Below, piece by piece: positions 1 through 9,167 of a stretch of 14,107 bases of DNA. Positions within the stretch are counted from its first letter, which is position 1, and each line of letters opens with the position of its first letter. Source of the DNA: an uncultured Parvibacter sp. (GTDB lineage: Bacteria > Actinomycetota > Coriobacteriia > Coriobacteriales > Eggerthellaceae). The translations under genes and the position numbers were made by a program. The notes below the pieces were generated by a model that saw only the letters and a list, made by a program, of their open reading frames with translations, had not been told where the DNA came from and searched no databases. The stretch is from NCBI GenBank assembly GCA_910587945.1, contig CAJUNI010000058.1, positions 1 through 14,107 of the forward strand, written 5' to 3'.

Positions 1-16
1 ACTCAATACAGGAGGT

Positions 17-92
17 GAATAATCCCCAAAAGCACACTTTTTGAGCCTTAACCCGAATAATCCCCAAAAGCACACTTTTTGAGCCTTAACCC
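17..92. repeat. Exact 38-bp tandem duplication
   Basis: Two identical 38-bp units lie head to tail at 17-54 and 55-92, with no mismatch and no spacer. Each unit holds a small inverted repeat, AAAAG-CACA-CTTTT, starting at 28 and 66. The core AAAAGCACACT, followed by a GAG five bases later, recurs in both copies of the 109-bp repeat further right. The duplication lies in intergenic DNA beyond the tRNA-Ala terminator. It would be upstream of the next gene to the left if that gene is also on the minus strand. No reading frame of useful length covers it. Binding-site function is inference. Confidence 0.9.
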
Positions 93-119
93 CACGAGTG
101 CGATAAAAACGCTACGGCA

Positions 120-137
120 AGCGCCCCGGGAGGCGCT
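120..137. other. Small GC-rich stem-loop
   Basis: AGCGCC at 120-125 pairs with GGCGCT at 132-137 around a 6-base loop. No T-run follows on either strand, so it is not a convincing intrinsic terminator. It may be a secondary structure at the end of the tRNA-Ala transcript or in the leader of the gene beyond the left edge. Confidence 0.35.
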
Positions 138-145
138 CAGGGCAG

Positions 146-174
146 AAAAAAATCGAACCCCCGAAGGGGTTCGA
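146..174 (-). terminator. Intrinsic terminator of tRNA-Ala
   Basis: Read on the minus strand, a perfect 9-bp stem (TCGAACCCC / GGGGTTCGA, 153-174) closes on a TTCG loop flanked by C and G, the very stable cUUCGg tetraloop. Seven T residues follow directly (146-152). It starts 12 bases beyond the CCA end of tRNA-Ala, so it ends that transcript. Confidence 0.92.
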
Positions 175-186
175 CTAATTCTTTTA

Positions 187-262
187 TGGTGGAGCATAGG
201 GGGATCGAACCCCTGACCTCATGGCTGCCAGCCATGCGCTCTCCCAGCTGAGCTAATGCCCC
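187..262 (-). tRNA. tRNA-Ala (anticodon GGC)
   Basis: The minus strand folds as a complete 76-nt cloverleaf. Acceptor GGGGCAT pairs with ATGCTCC and contains the G3-U70 wobble, the main alanine identity element. The anticodon stem CATGG/CCATG holds the loop CTGGCAG, giving anticodon GGC, which reads GCC. The T loop is TTCGATC. Discriminator A73 and a genomically encoded CCA (187-189 on the plus strand read TGG) complete the 3' end. A candidate promoter lies just upstream and a UUCG terminator just downstream, so this looks like a single-gene transcription unit. Confidence 0.97.
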
Positions 263-276
263 AAAAAAGTGCGAGG

Positions 277-307
277 ACTATATTAACAGATGGCGCCCTC
301 GGTGCAA
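277..307 (-). promoter_or_regulatory. Candidate promoter of tRNA-Ala
   Basis: On the minus strand TTGCAC (302-307) resembles a -35 box. It is followed after 16 bases by TAATAT (280-285), or after 19 bases by TATAGT (277-282). Either -10 would start transcription a few bases before the mature tRNA 5' end at 262. Which -10 is used cannot be told from sequence. Confidence 0.55.
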
Positions 308-394
308 GAACTTTTTTGTAGACGGAGGAAGCGGTTCAAGCAGACTCCACAAACAGCGTCTGCGCCGCTCCCCCGCTCCCACAAAACCGAACGG

Positions 395-1246
395 CTATTC
401 GTCGTCCTTTGAGGTAGCTACGATCTGATCGATGATGGCATCCAAAGCGCCTTCGACTTCGTACTCCTCAACCTTGCCAGCGTCTACCAAGCGAGCAAAG
501 CCCGGGTCCATCGGCAACGTTGCCACAGCCGGGATCTCATACTTCTCAGCAACAGCTTGGCCTTGAGGCTCACCAAAGATGTGATGCTCTTTACCGCACT
601 CGTCGCACTTAAAGTAGGCCATGTTCTCCACCAGGCCAATAACCGGCACATCTAAATTATGAGCCAAGTTAACCGCCTTGCCCACAATCATGGCCACCAG
701 TTCCTGCGGAGCAGAAACGGTCACGATGCCATCAACGGGCAGCGATTGGAAGACGGTCAAGAACACGTCGGAGGTTCCCGGAGGCATGTCTACAAACATG
801 TAGTCAATGTCGCCCCAGTTTACTTCCTGCCAGAACTGCTTGATAGCGCCAGACACCACCGGGCCACGCCAGGCCACCGGCAGGTCGTCTTGAGGAAGCA
901 TGAGGTTAACGGACATCACCTCAATACCGCTCTCAGAAACGGCGGGGTTGATGCCGTCAGCATCAGCGGTCAGGGTCTTGTTAACCCCGAAGGATTTCGG
1001 GATAGACGGACCGGTAACGTCCGCATCCAAAATAGCTACTTTATAGCCGCGCTTGTTCATCTCGGAAGCCAGCAGCGACGTGACCAAAGACTTGCCAACA
1101 CCACCCTTACCAGAGACAACGCCAATAACGTTTTTGATGTTCGTGCGCTTGTTGGTCTCTAACGTGCTTGGACCAGCTGCCTCGCGGTCGCCGCAGCCAG
1201 CAACGCCGCAGCTACCACACTCGTGGCTGCACTCTTCTTCTGCCAT
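395..1246 (-). CDS. mrp: Mrp/NBP35-family Fe-S carrier P-loop ATPase
   Basis: This 283-residue protein belongs to the Mrp/ApbC/NBP35 family of cytosolic ATPases, which bind and deliver [4Fe-4S] clusters to apoproteins. The deviant Walker A GKGGVGKS is at 46-53, DADVTGPS at 74-81 and the switch/Walker B motif VDMPPGTSD at 152-160. The family CxxC that bridges a cluster between two monomers is at C214/C217 (FKCDECG). The N-terminal tail adds four cysteines (C6, C10, C13, C18), resembling the cysteine-rich tails of NBP35-type and clostridial Mrp proteins; these could hold a second cluster. The ATG is preceded by GAGGGA as Shine-Dalgarno, and an extended -10 promoter lies upstream. The next gene downstream is tRNA-Ala, which has its own promoter. 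Family assignment is firm; client proteins are unknown. Confidence 0.95.
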   Translation of the reverse strand: MAEEECSHECGSCGVAGCGDREAAGPSTLETNKRTNIKNVIGVVSGKGGVGKSLVTSLLASEMNKRGYKVAILDADVTGPSIPKSFGVNKTLTADADGINPAVSESGIEVMSVNLMLPQDDLPVAWRGPVVSGAIKQFWQEVNWGDIDYMFVDMPPGTSDVFLTVFQSLPVDGIVTVSAPQELVAMIVGKAVNLAHNLDVPVIGLVENMAYFKCDECGKEHHIFGEPQGQAVAEKYEIPAVATLPMDPGFARLVDAGKVEEYEVEGALDAIIDQIVATSKDDE

Positions 1247-1273
1247 AGTTCCCTCTTTTCCTGTCGTGCATAG

Positions 1274-1296
1274 CTGGGTTTCTCGTCCGAACCCAG
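1274..1296 (-). other. Stem-loop in the mrp 5' leader
   Basis: CTGGGTT (1274-1280) and AACCCAG (1290-1296) form a perfect 7-bp stem with a 9-base loop. It would sit in the roughly 65-nt leader between the predicted mrp start site and its Shine-Dalgarno. No T-run follows, so it is not a terminator. It could be a stabilising or regulatory leader hairpin; no known riboswitch fold was recognised. Confidence 0.45.
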
Positions 1297-1317
1297 AACT
1301 CTCAGATACAAGGCTGA

Positions 1318-1326
1318 ATCATAGCA
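1318..1326 (-). promoter_or_regulatory. mrp: Extended -10 promoter of mrp
   Basis: The minus strand reads TGCTATGAT: a TG-n motif and a -10 hexamer matching TATAAT at five of six positions. No good -35 is visible, which is usual for extended -10 promoters. Transcription would begin near 1311. Confidence 0.5.
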
Positions 1327-1331
1327 GAACA

Positions 1332-1359
1332 TAAAGAAAGGCGACCCTGAGGCCGCCCT
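1332..1359 (-). terminator. Probable intrinsic terminator after the 99-aa gene
   Basis: On the minus strand GGCGG..CC and GG..CGCC form a GC-rich hairpin with one mismatch. It is followed by a pyrimidine/T-rich tract (CTTTCTTTA). It lies about 100 bases after the stop of the upstream gene and just before the mrp promoter, a sensible boundary between the two units. The interrupted T-run keeps confidence moderate. Confidence 0.5.
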
Positions 1360-1457
1360 TCGGTACTAATTTCAGAAAGATTTCAGACCCTTGCATCAGG
1401 TCAGCCGATCAGAAGCCCTCGTAGCCGTGGACTTGCAAATTTCTCTGAAATGGCTGG

Positions 1458-1757
1458 TTACTCAGGCTTTACCGATGCGTAAAATTCGGCCGTCTCAAAT
1501 AAGTCATGGATCGACTTGCCATGGACAAACGGCAGATCCAAGAATTCGCTAACAGTGGGAACGAGATCACTGCAATCTACGTAATGACCCTTCTCATTAA
1601 GCTGAGCGGTGTCCTGCACGCGCCAATAACGGTCATTAACGTCCGTCAAATAATAGGTTGCCCCGTCGACGACCATGTACACCGAATGATTGGCATGCAG
1701 ATACGTCGGCAGTTCATCGTAGGATACTTCCAGCACTTCGTCGGCTTTCACTCCCAT
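1458..1757 (-). CDS. Hypothetical protein, 99 aa, acidic
   Basis: I do not recognise this protein. It is a soluble, acidic polypeptide with no signal peptide, membrane segment or cysteine motif (a single Cys, C62). It reads as compact alpha/beta sequence: a strand-rich first half (VYMVVDGATYYLTD, then RYWRVQD) and a C-terminal half ending KSIHDLFETAEFYASVKPE. I chose the ATG at 1757 over the one at 1814. An extended -10 (TGGTATCAT, 1794-1802) would start transcription inside the longer frame, and the 19 extra residues (LPYWYHGCIVLL...) look unlike the rest. However, the 1814 start has a GAGG five bases upstream, so a 118-aa form is possible. It follows the U32 gene by about 130 bases and is probably expressed alone. 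That it is a real gene is fairly sure; its function is unknown. Confidence 0.75.
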   Translation of the reverse strand: MGVKADEVLEVSYDELPTYLHANHSVYMVVDGATYYLTDVNDRYWRVQDTAQLNEKGHYVDCSDLVPTVSEFLDLPFVHGKSIHDLFETAEFYASVKPE

Positions 1758-1793
1758 GATGGTCCCTTTCCCTTTGAGTAACACGATGCATCC

Positions 1794-1802
1794 ATGATAC
1801 CA
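1794..1802 (-). promoter_or_regulatory. Extended -10 promoter for the 99-aa gene
   Basis: The minus strand reads TGGTATCAT, a TG-n-extended -10 with five of six matches to TATAAT. A TTGGCA lies 14 bases upstream, too close for a standard -35. Transcription from here would exclude the 1814 start codon and supports the 1757 start. Confidence 0.4.
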
Positions 1803-1884
1803 ATAAGGCAGCATGCCAACCTCATGAAGTTGAATAAACCTTAAGCGATTTTCTCAGCCTCGCACACGTCTGCGCTGCGAAGCG

Positions 1885-3249
1885 TTAGGCCTGTTCAGCG
1901 CCGTGGCGTGCCGTCCGCTTCCGCGTGCGACTCCGCAAGAACGAGCCCGGCGTAATAGCGTCTCCGTCGGCCCCGTCCCATTGAAAGCGATACAAACACG
2001 AAGACCGATTCGCCACCTCTACCGCGACATAGTCATCTTCGGTGGCCTGATCCAGCGCCTCGCGGGCCGTAGTTGGCCCATCGGGCAGAGAAATATCCGG
2101 ACCAAAGGTTGGCAACCATTCCAGAGTTTTCACTTCGCCCGAAAGTGAGCCATGGTGCGGCACTACCGCCTCTAAGGACTCCCCTTCCCCAAAGCGATTC
2201 CGGCAACGCACCGTCAAGAGCGCGCCGCCCTCCTGGGGTGTTGACTCCAGCACATCGGCCACGTGAATGGTCTCTTGCTCGTAGCCGTCATAATCGGGAG
2301 TCTGCTGAGCTTCCTCAAAGTAGAACCCGGTGCCATAGGGTCGATGGGAAATCGCATAGAGCTCATCGCGAACTTCAGCCGGATCGGCGCCGTCCAGTAC
2401 TTGGCGATAAGCGCCTACCACCGTGGCCACATAGAAGGCCTTCTTGTTGCGTCCCTCGATCTTGATAGAATCCACGCCCGCCGCGGCCAGCTCCCCTAAA
2501 TACTCAAGCATGTTCAGGTCTTTCGCATTCATGATGAACGTCCCGCGGTCGTCTTCCTCAATGGGGAAATGCTCACCCGGACGCTTCTCCTCTTCTAAGG
2601 TGTAACTCCATCGGCAGGGCTGGGTGCAATGACCCCGGTTCCCCGATCGCCCCGTCAGATAGGAGCTAATGAGGCAACGCCCCGACACGGCCATGCACAT
2701 GGCCCCGTGAACAAAGGCTTCAATCTCTAAATCGGGAGGGGTGTCTTGGCGCAGCCGACGAATATCCTCTAGGGACATCTCCCGCGCGCAAACCACCCGT
2801 TTTGCTCCCAACGAGTGCCACACCCGCGCAGCAGCGGCATTGGCAACGGAGGCCTGAGTACTCACATGGCGAGCTACTGACGGAGCCGCCTCCCCCGCCA
2901 CCGCAAACGCTCCCAAGTCTCCAATAATGAACGCATCAACTCCGGCTGCCTCGAGGGCCTTAAAGTACCCAGGCAATTCATCGATATCCTGAGGATTCAT
3001 CAAGATATTGCAGGTCACAAATACCTGGGCCCCAGCAGCGTGAGCCAACGCTACCGCCTCGGGAATTTCTTCCATGGCGAAATTTGCCGCTCGCGCACGC
3101 ATCCCAAAGCGCTCCGCCGCCAAATACACGGCATCAGCCCCAAAACGAAGGGCGGCCTCCAGGGACTCCATGCTCCCTGCAGGCGCCAATAACTCCATGG
3201 GCAACGCCCGCGCGTCAGCCGTCTGTGATTGCATCTTCTGAATGGTCAT
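1885..3249 (-). CDS. U32 peptidase family protein, TrhP/YegQ-like
   Basis: This 454-residue protein matches the U32 family in sequence and nearly equals E. coli YegQ/TrhP in length. TrhP-type proteins use prephenate and an Fe-S cluster to hydroxylate U34 of tRNAs to 5-hydroxyuridine; despite the family name, peptidase activity is generally not their role. The N-terminal barrel starts MELLAPAGSMESLEAALRFGADAVYL (18-43, split here by family motifs LLAPAG and GADAVY). The U32 signature runs EAFVHGAMCMAVSGRCLIS (177-195). Four cysteines C185, C192, C208 and C212 are placed to ligate a cluster. A C-terminal beta domain (about 325-440) contains a GxxLRSRTRK-like basic end. The ATG lies 12 bases after the cysS stop, so it is translated from the cysS message; the Shine-Dalgarno is weak (AGG). 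RlhA- or UbiU-type function is less likely given length and domain layout. Confidence 0.88.
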   Translation of the reverse strand: MTIQKMQSQTADARALPMELLAPAGSMESLEAALRFGADAVYLAAERFGMRARAANFAMEEIPEAVALAHAAGAQVFVTCNILMNPQDIDELPGYFKALEAAGVDAFIIGDLGAFAVAGEAAPSVARHVSTQASVANAAAARVWHSLGAKRVVCAREMSLEDIRRLRQDTPPDLEIEAFVHGAMCMAVSGRCLISSYLTGRSGNRGHCTQPCRWSYTLEEEKRPGEHFPIEEDDRGTFIMNAKDLNMLEYLGELAAAGVDSIKIEGRNKKAFYVATVVGAYRQVLDGADPAEVRDELYAISHRPYGTGFYFEEAQQTPDYDGYEQETIHVADVLESTPQEGGALLTVRCRNRFGEGESLEAVVPHHGSLSGEVKTLEWLPTFGPDISLPDGPTTAREALDQATEDDYVAVEVANRSSCLYRFQWDGADGDAITPGSFLRSRTRKRTARHGAEQA

Positions 3250-3261
3250 GGCCTGGAACAG

Positions 3262-4764
3262 TTAGCCTTCGTAGGTAACCCGTGCCCCTTGCGGGGTATC
3301 TTCAATAATGAAGCCGAGCTCAATGAGCCCATCGCGAACCGAGTCAGCTACTGCCCATTGCTTTTCCGCTCGAGCCTGGGCACGTGCTTCAAGCAACGCC
3401 TCAACAGCCTCCATGGGGTCTTCTCCCCCATAACCCGCTACCTCGGCCGCCAAAGCTACGACCTCCAACGGGTAGGTGGTTTCTTCGCCCGTATCCAACA
3501 GGTCAACACCCAGCACAGCCATCAACTCAATCATGAGATCGCGCGCCTGCACTACCGCCTCGGCGTCAACAACGGAAAGGGTTTTCTCCGCCACTTCGCC
3601 ATTCACATTGGCCACCAGGGTAAAGATCGCTCCCAAAGCTGCGGGTGCATTGAAGTCATCATCCATGGCCTGGGTGAATGCTTCGCGCGCTTCGGTCACC
3701 CATTGGGCAATGCGTGTGCTATCCAGCTGGTCGGGTGCACCATCTTGAGCATTAGCCATCAGCCAATCGAGATTCTTGACCGTGTTCTCAATACGCGTGA
3801 GCGCAGCATCGGCCTCGGCCAAACGCTCCGGCGAGAAATCCAAGGGGCTGCGGTAGTGGGTCTGCATCATGAGCATGCGCAGAGACTCCGGACGGGTGTC
3901 TTCAAGCACTTCGTGAAGCAGCATGAAGTTGCCCAGAGACTTCGACATTTTCTCCGAGTTAATTTGCAGCATTCCCGAATGCATCCAATGACGGGCAAAC
4001 GTAGTGCCGTAGGCGGCCTCCGATTGGGCGCGCTCGTTTTCGTGATGGGGGAAGCAGAGGTCGGCGCCACCACCGTGGATATCAAAGGGCAGCCCTAAGT
4101 ACTTGTGAGACATGGCCGAGCACTCAATGTGCCAGCCGGGACGCCCTTGGCCCCAGGGGGATTCCCAGGACGGCTCTCCGGGCTTTGCCGCTTTCCAGAG
4201 CGCGAAGTCCAGCGGATCGCGCTTACGATCCTCAAGGCCTTGGCCGTCGGAACGAAGCTCGCGATGGCCCGCTTCCATCTCGTCCACATCACGGCCCGAA
4301 AGCTGCCCGTAGCCGTCGTAGGAGCGCACCGCAAAGTACACATCCCCTTCAACCTCATAGGCATGGCCGCGTTCGATGAGCGTTTCCACCAGCTCAATCA
4401 TGGCAGGAATTTCTTCGGTAGCCCGCGGACGCACATCAGGGTCCGCAACACCAGCGGCGTGCATATCATTGATGAATGCTTCGGTATATTGGGCGGCTAC
4501 TTCGGCAGCGCTGCGGCCTTCTTCGTTCGCACGATTGATGATCTTGTCGTCAATGTCGGTGACGTTTTGCACGAAGGTCACGTCAAACCCGCGCCAGGTG
4601 AGATAGCGGCGAATCATATCGAAGGAAATGAACGTACGCGCGTTACCAATATGGATGCGGTTATAGACCGTAGGGCCGCAGACATACATAGAGACTTTCC
4701 CCTCATGAAGGGGTACAAAATCTACCTTGCGACGCTGTTGAGTATCGTAGAGCTTGATGGTCAT
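3262..4764 (-). CDS. cysS: Cysteinyl-tRNA synthetase
   Basis: A complete 500-residue class I synthetase that charges tRNA-Cys. The zinc ligands are C29 (MYVCGPTVY), C215 (HIECSA), H240 and E244 (FPHHENE); zinc provides cysteine selectivity without editing. The HIGH-type motif is HIGN at 38-41 and KMSKS is at 272-276. A helical anticodon-binding domain fills 310-500. The ATG at 4764 is chosen because AAGGAG stands six bases upstream and the protein begins MTIKLYDT, as in homologues; the frame stays open to 4830 but that extension lacks family similarity. It lies 110 bases after ispF and 12 bases before the U32 gene. The gap to ispF contains TACAAT (4800-4805) as a possible internal -10, but no T-box features such as TGGNACCGCG. 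Confidence 0.98.
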   Translation of the reverse strand: MTIKLYDTQQRRKVDFVPLHEGKVSMYVCGPTVYNRIHIGNARTFISFDMIRRYLTWRGFDVTFVQNVTDIDDKIINRANEEGRSAAEVAAQYTEAFINDMHAAGVADPDVRPRATEEIPAMIELVETLIERGHAYEVEGDVYFAVRSYDGYGQLSGRDVDEMEAGHRELRSDGQGLEDRKRDPLDFALWKAAKPGEPSWESPWGQGRPGWHIECSAMSHKYLGLPFDIHGGGADLCFPHHENERAQSEAAYGTTFARHWMHSGMLQINSEKMSKSLGNFMLLHEVLEDTRPESLRMLMMQTHYRSPLDFSPERLAEADAALTRIENTVKNLDWLMANAQDGAPDQLDSTRIAQWVTEAREAFTQAMDDDFNAPAALGAIFTLVANVNGEVAEKTLSVVDAEAVVQARDLMIELMAVLGVDLLDTGEETTYPLEVVALAAEVAGYGGEDPMEAVEALLEARAQARAEKQWAVADSVRDGLIELGFIIEDTPQGARVTYEG

Positions 4765-4874
4765 GAAGAGCTCCTTTTCGTGAATGCAGAATGAGTGCGA
4801 TTGTAACGCATCCCCACCCAACTCCGGCACTCAGAGCCCCACGACTCAGGCGAAGACACCAAGGAGTTACAGTT

Positions 4875-5372
4875 TTATGAGCTGATACGGCAACACAAAC
4901 AGGTGGCCGTAGCGGAAATGCCTTCTTCGCGGCCCTCGAAACCCAGCCACTCGGTAGTGGTCGCTTTCACACCCACGTTATCTACCGGCACTCCCATGGA
5001 ATCCGCCAGATTCTGACGCATGGCTTCACGATGGGGAGAAAGTTTCGGGGCCTGAGCCGCAATGACCGAATCCACATCAAGAATCTCATAGCCCTGCTCT
5101 CGGACAAACTGAGCCACCGCCTCAAGCAATTTGAGCGAATTTGCGCCTTCATAGGTGGGATCCGTGTCGGGGAAAAGCTTGCCAATGTCGCCCCCGCGAA
5201 TAGCTCCCAATAAGGCATCGGCAATGGCGTGGGCTAAGACGTCGGCATCAGAATGCCCCGCAAGGCCCTGATGATGAGGAATAGTGACGCCGCCAAGAAT
5301 GAGCGGACGATCTGGCGCAAAGGCATGAACGTCATAGCCAAGCCCGATACGCAAACCCGACAAGCCTTCCAT
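4875..5372 (-). CDS. ispF: 2-C-methyl-D-erythritol 2,4-cyclodiphosphate synthase
   Basis: IspF converts CDP-ME 2-phosphate to MEcPP, releasing CMP, in the MEP isoprenoid pathway; it works as a trimer with zinc at each active site. The zinc ligands D14 and H16 (GYDVHAF) and H48 (SDADVLAHAI) are present. The FPDTDP loop is at 67-72, and TTTEWLGFEGREEGI (138-152) supplies the Mg-binding glutamate E141 and the family signature. At 165 residues it has normal length. It starts 12 bases after the ispD stop, with AAGG as a modest Shine-Dalgarno, so it is co-translated with ispD. The C-terminus ends in an unusual CLCC cluster (C158, C160, C161), which may be incidental. Confidence 0.98.
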   Translation of the reverse strand: MEGLSGLRIGLGYDVHAFAPDRPLILGGVTIPHHQGLAGHSDADVLAHAIADALLGAIRGGDIGKLFPDTDPTYEGANSLKLLEAVAQFVREQGYEILDVDSVIAAQAPKLSPHREAMRQNLADSMGVPVDNVGVKATTTEWLGFEGREEGISATATCLCCRISS

Positions 5373-5384
5373 AGCACGCCTTCC

Positions 5385-6227
5385 CTATTCCGATCGAAGA
5401 CCGGCTCGAATAGCCCGCACGGCTGAGGTGAGCATGATGTAGTCCTCAGGAACGGTGAGTTTAATGTTGTCCCGTTTTCCTTCTACCACCAGCACTTTTC
5501 CACCCAAGCGCTCAATGAGCGATGAGTCGTCCGTGCCCACAAACCCATCGGAGAGTGCTGAGGCATGAGCACGGCGATAAATACCGGTGCGGAATACCTG
5601 AGGCGTCTGAGCATTCCAAAATACGCTGCGATCCGGCGTGCCTACAATGACGCCATCCTCTACTACCTTCAAGGTATCAACCGCCGGATGAGCCACCACG
5701 GCACCGTCGCAATCGATATTGCCCTTCACGGTGTTGATGGTGTGCTCAATAAGACCGGGGGAAATCAGCGGGCGCGCCCCATCATGGAGCACCACAAACT
5801 CGAAATCATCACTGACATACTCCAGGCCCGAGAAGGCAGACTCTTGGCGAATAGAACCCGCCGGCGCTAACACCACAGGTGTCACAAAGGGGAAGGGATC
5901 CACGGCGCGCTTCAAATACTCATCGAAGCGATCTTCAGGGCAGACAATAACAATGAGGCCAATATCGCCCACGGCATCAAAGGCCTCGGCAGACCAGGTG
6001 AGAATGGGCTTGCCAGCAATTTCCACCAGCTGCTTTCCGCCATCCCGGCCAAACCGCTCGCCCGTGCCTCCCGCTAAGATAATGGCCGCAGTTTGAGGAT
6101 GGGCATCCACCACACCCTGCAGGCCCATCGATTGGGTTAAGGCATCGAAATCCAAGTCGTCGTCAAATAACTCTGGCGCCGCCGCCAACACTTCAGGCTG
6201 AAATACCGGATCCGTTATCTTGCCCAT
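5385..6227 (-). CDS. ispD: 2-C-methyl-D-erythritol 4-phosphate cytidylyltransferase, N-terminally extended
   Basis: IspD joins CTP and MEP to form CDP-ME, the third MEP-pathway step. The nucleotide-binding loop LAGGTGERFG is at 51-60, followed by K65 in GGKQ (PKQ is usual). R127 is in SIRQES, HDGARPL at 148-154, TPQVF at 208-212, GTDDSSL at 231-237 and NIKLT at 254-258. The catalytic core begins near residue 47, so a 46-residue acidic N-terminal segment (including FDDDLDFDAL) precedes it; most IspD proteins begin almost at the core. The ATG at 6227 has GGGGAG four bases upstream and a -10-like TATACT 33 bases upstream, supporting translation of the extension. The open frame up to 6317 would run into the clpC terminator and is rejected. 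It heads the ispD-ispF-cysS-U32 run. Confidence 0.96.
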   Translation of the reverse strand: MGKITDPVFQPEVLAAAPELFDDDLDFDALTQSMGLQGVVDAHPQTAAIILAGGTGERFGRDGGKQLVEIAGKPILTWSAEAFDAVGDIGLIVIVCPEDRFDEYLKRAVDPFPFVTPVVLAPAGSIRQESAFSGLEYVSDDFEFVVLHDGARPLISPGLIEHTINTVKGNIDCDGAVVAHPAVDTLKVVEDGVIVGTPDRSVFWNAQTPQVFRTGIYRRAHASALSDGFVGTDDSSLIERLGGKVLVVEGKRDNIKLTVPEDYIMLTSAVRAIRAGLRSE

Positions 6228-6259
6228 ATCACTCCCCTTTTCAATCGGTGATGGGATTA

Positions 6260-6265
6260 AGTATA
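6260..6265 (-). promoter_or_regulatory. ispD: Candidate -10 box for ispD
   Basis: TATACT on the minus strand matches the -10 consensus at five of six positions and lies just after the clpC terminator, giving a leader of about 25 nt. The -35 region falls in the terminator stem and is poor, so the call is tentative. Confidence 0.4.
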
Positions 6266-6270
6266 GCGCC

Positions 6271-6307
6271 AAACCAAAACGCCCCGACTCCTTAAGAAGC
6301 CGGGGCG
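6271..6307 (-). terminator. Intrinsic terminator of clpC
   Basis: On the minus strand a 12-bp hairpin (CGCCCCGGCTTC / GGAGTCGGGGCG with two G-U pairs, 6280-6307) has a TTAA loop. It is followed by TTTTGGTTT (6271-6279). It separates clpC from the ispD unit, about 130 bases after the clpC stop. Confidence 0.88.
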
Positions 6308-6438
6308 CGAAAGCCACAATGGACGGTTACTTTTCTGGCGACATCCTTGCTGCGGGGAACACGGGAGCGCACAGCTGCGTTCCGATGCTGCCCGCCGCTC
6401 AGCCAGCAGGGACCGCAGTGTCGGCCACCTTGTAGCCT
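6308..6438. other. clpC 3' untranslated stretch
   Basis: These 131 bases separate the clpC stop from its terminator. I see no coding sequence, tRNA or regulatory site. They contain CTCAGCCAGCAG, the reverse complement of a word (CTGCTGGCTGAG) that also occurs in the lysS-clpC gap; this may be chance. Confidence 0.4.
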
Positions 6439-9009
<2,571 letters not shown>

Positions 9010-9053
9010 GTGCGCGCTCCTTCTCTTAGCGTGCGGGTATAATCGTGACTATG

Positions 9054-9080
9054 TTAGCACTCTCTGTTATGAAGTGCTAA
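9054..9080 (-). promoter_or_regulatory. CIRCE operator (HrcA binding site) of clpC
   Basis: The sequence reads TTAGCACTC-N9-AAGTGCTAA, matching the consensus TTAGCACTC-N9-GAGTGCTAA at 17 of 18 arm positions with the exact 9-base spacer. HrcA bound here would repress clpC until heat or misfolded protein withdraws it. A weak TTAGCA-18-TAACAT pair overlaps the element on the minus strand, so repression by promoter occlusion is plausible. The function is known for the motif; use at this clpC is inference from position. Confidence 0.95.
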
Positions 9081-9125
9081 ACGTTGCCGTAACAGGACAA
9101 GTCGGGTTCACAACATGCCTACATT

Positions 9126-9167
9126 GCAAACAAAGCCGGCGATGCTCTGACGTGAGATCGCCGGCTT
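9126..9167 (-). terminator. Intrinsic terminator of the greA-lysS unit
   Basis: An 11-bp perfect stem, AAGCCGGCGAT (9133-9143) with ATCGCCGGCTT (9157-9167), encloses a 13-base loop. On the minus strand it runs directly into TTTGTTTG. It lies about 185 bases after the lysS stop and before the clpC operator, so it separates the two units. Confidence 0.8.

Noticed and set aside
17..92. CRISPR array
   Set aside because: Two units abut with no spacer, and no cas gene is present.
3229..4098. A 289-codon plus-strand open frame within cysS
   Set aside because: It is antisense to the cysS catalytic and anticodon domains; no independent support.
4765..4874. T-box or other riboswitch upstream of cysS
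   Set aside because: The 110-base gap is short, has no TGGNACCGCG-type sequence and no terminator/antiterminator pair; only a distant 6-bp inverted repeat (GAGTGC/GCACTC) is seen.
9037..9046. Plus-strand promoter around TATAAT next to the CIRCE element
   Set aside because: No -35 is convincing and no plus-strand gene follows for the rest of the window.
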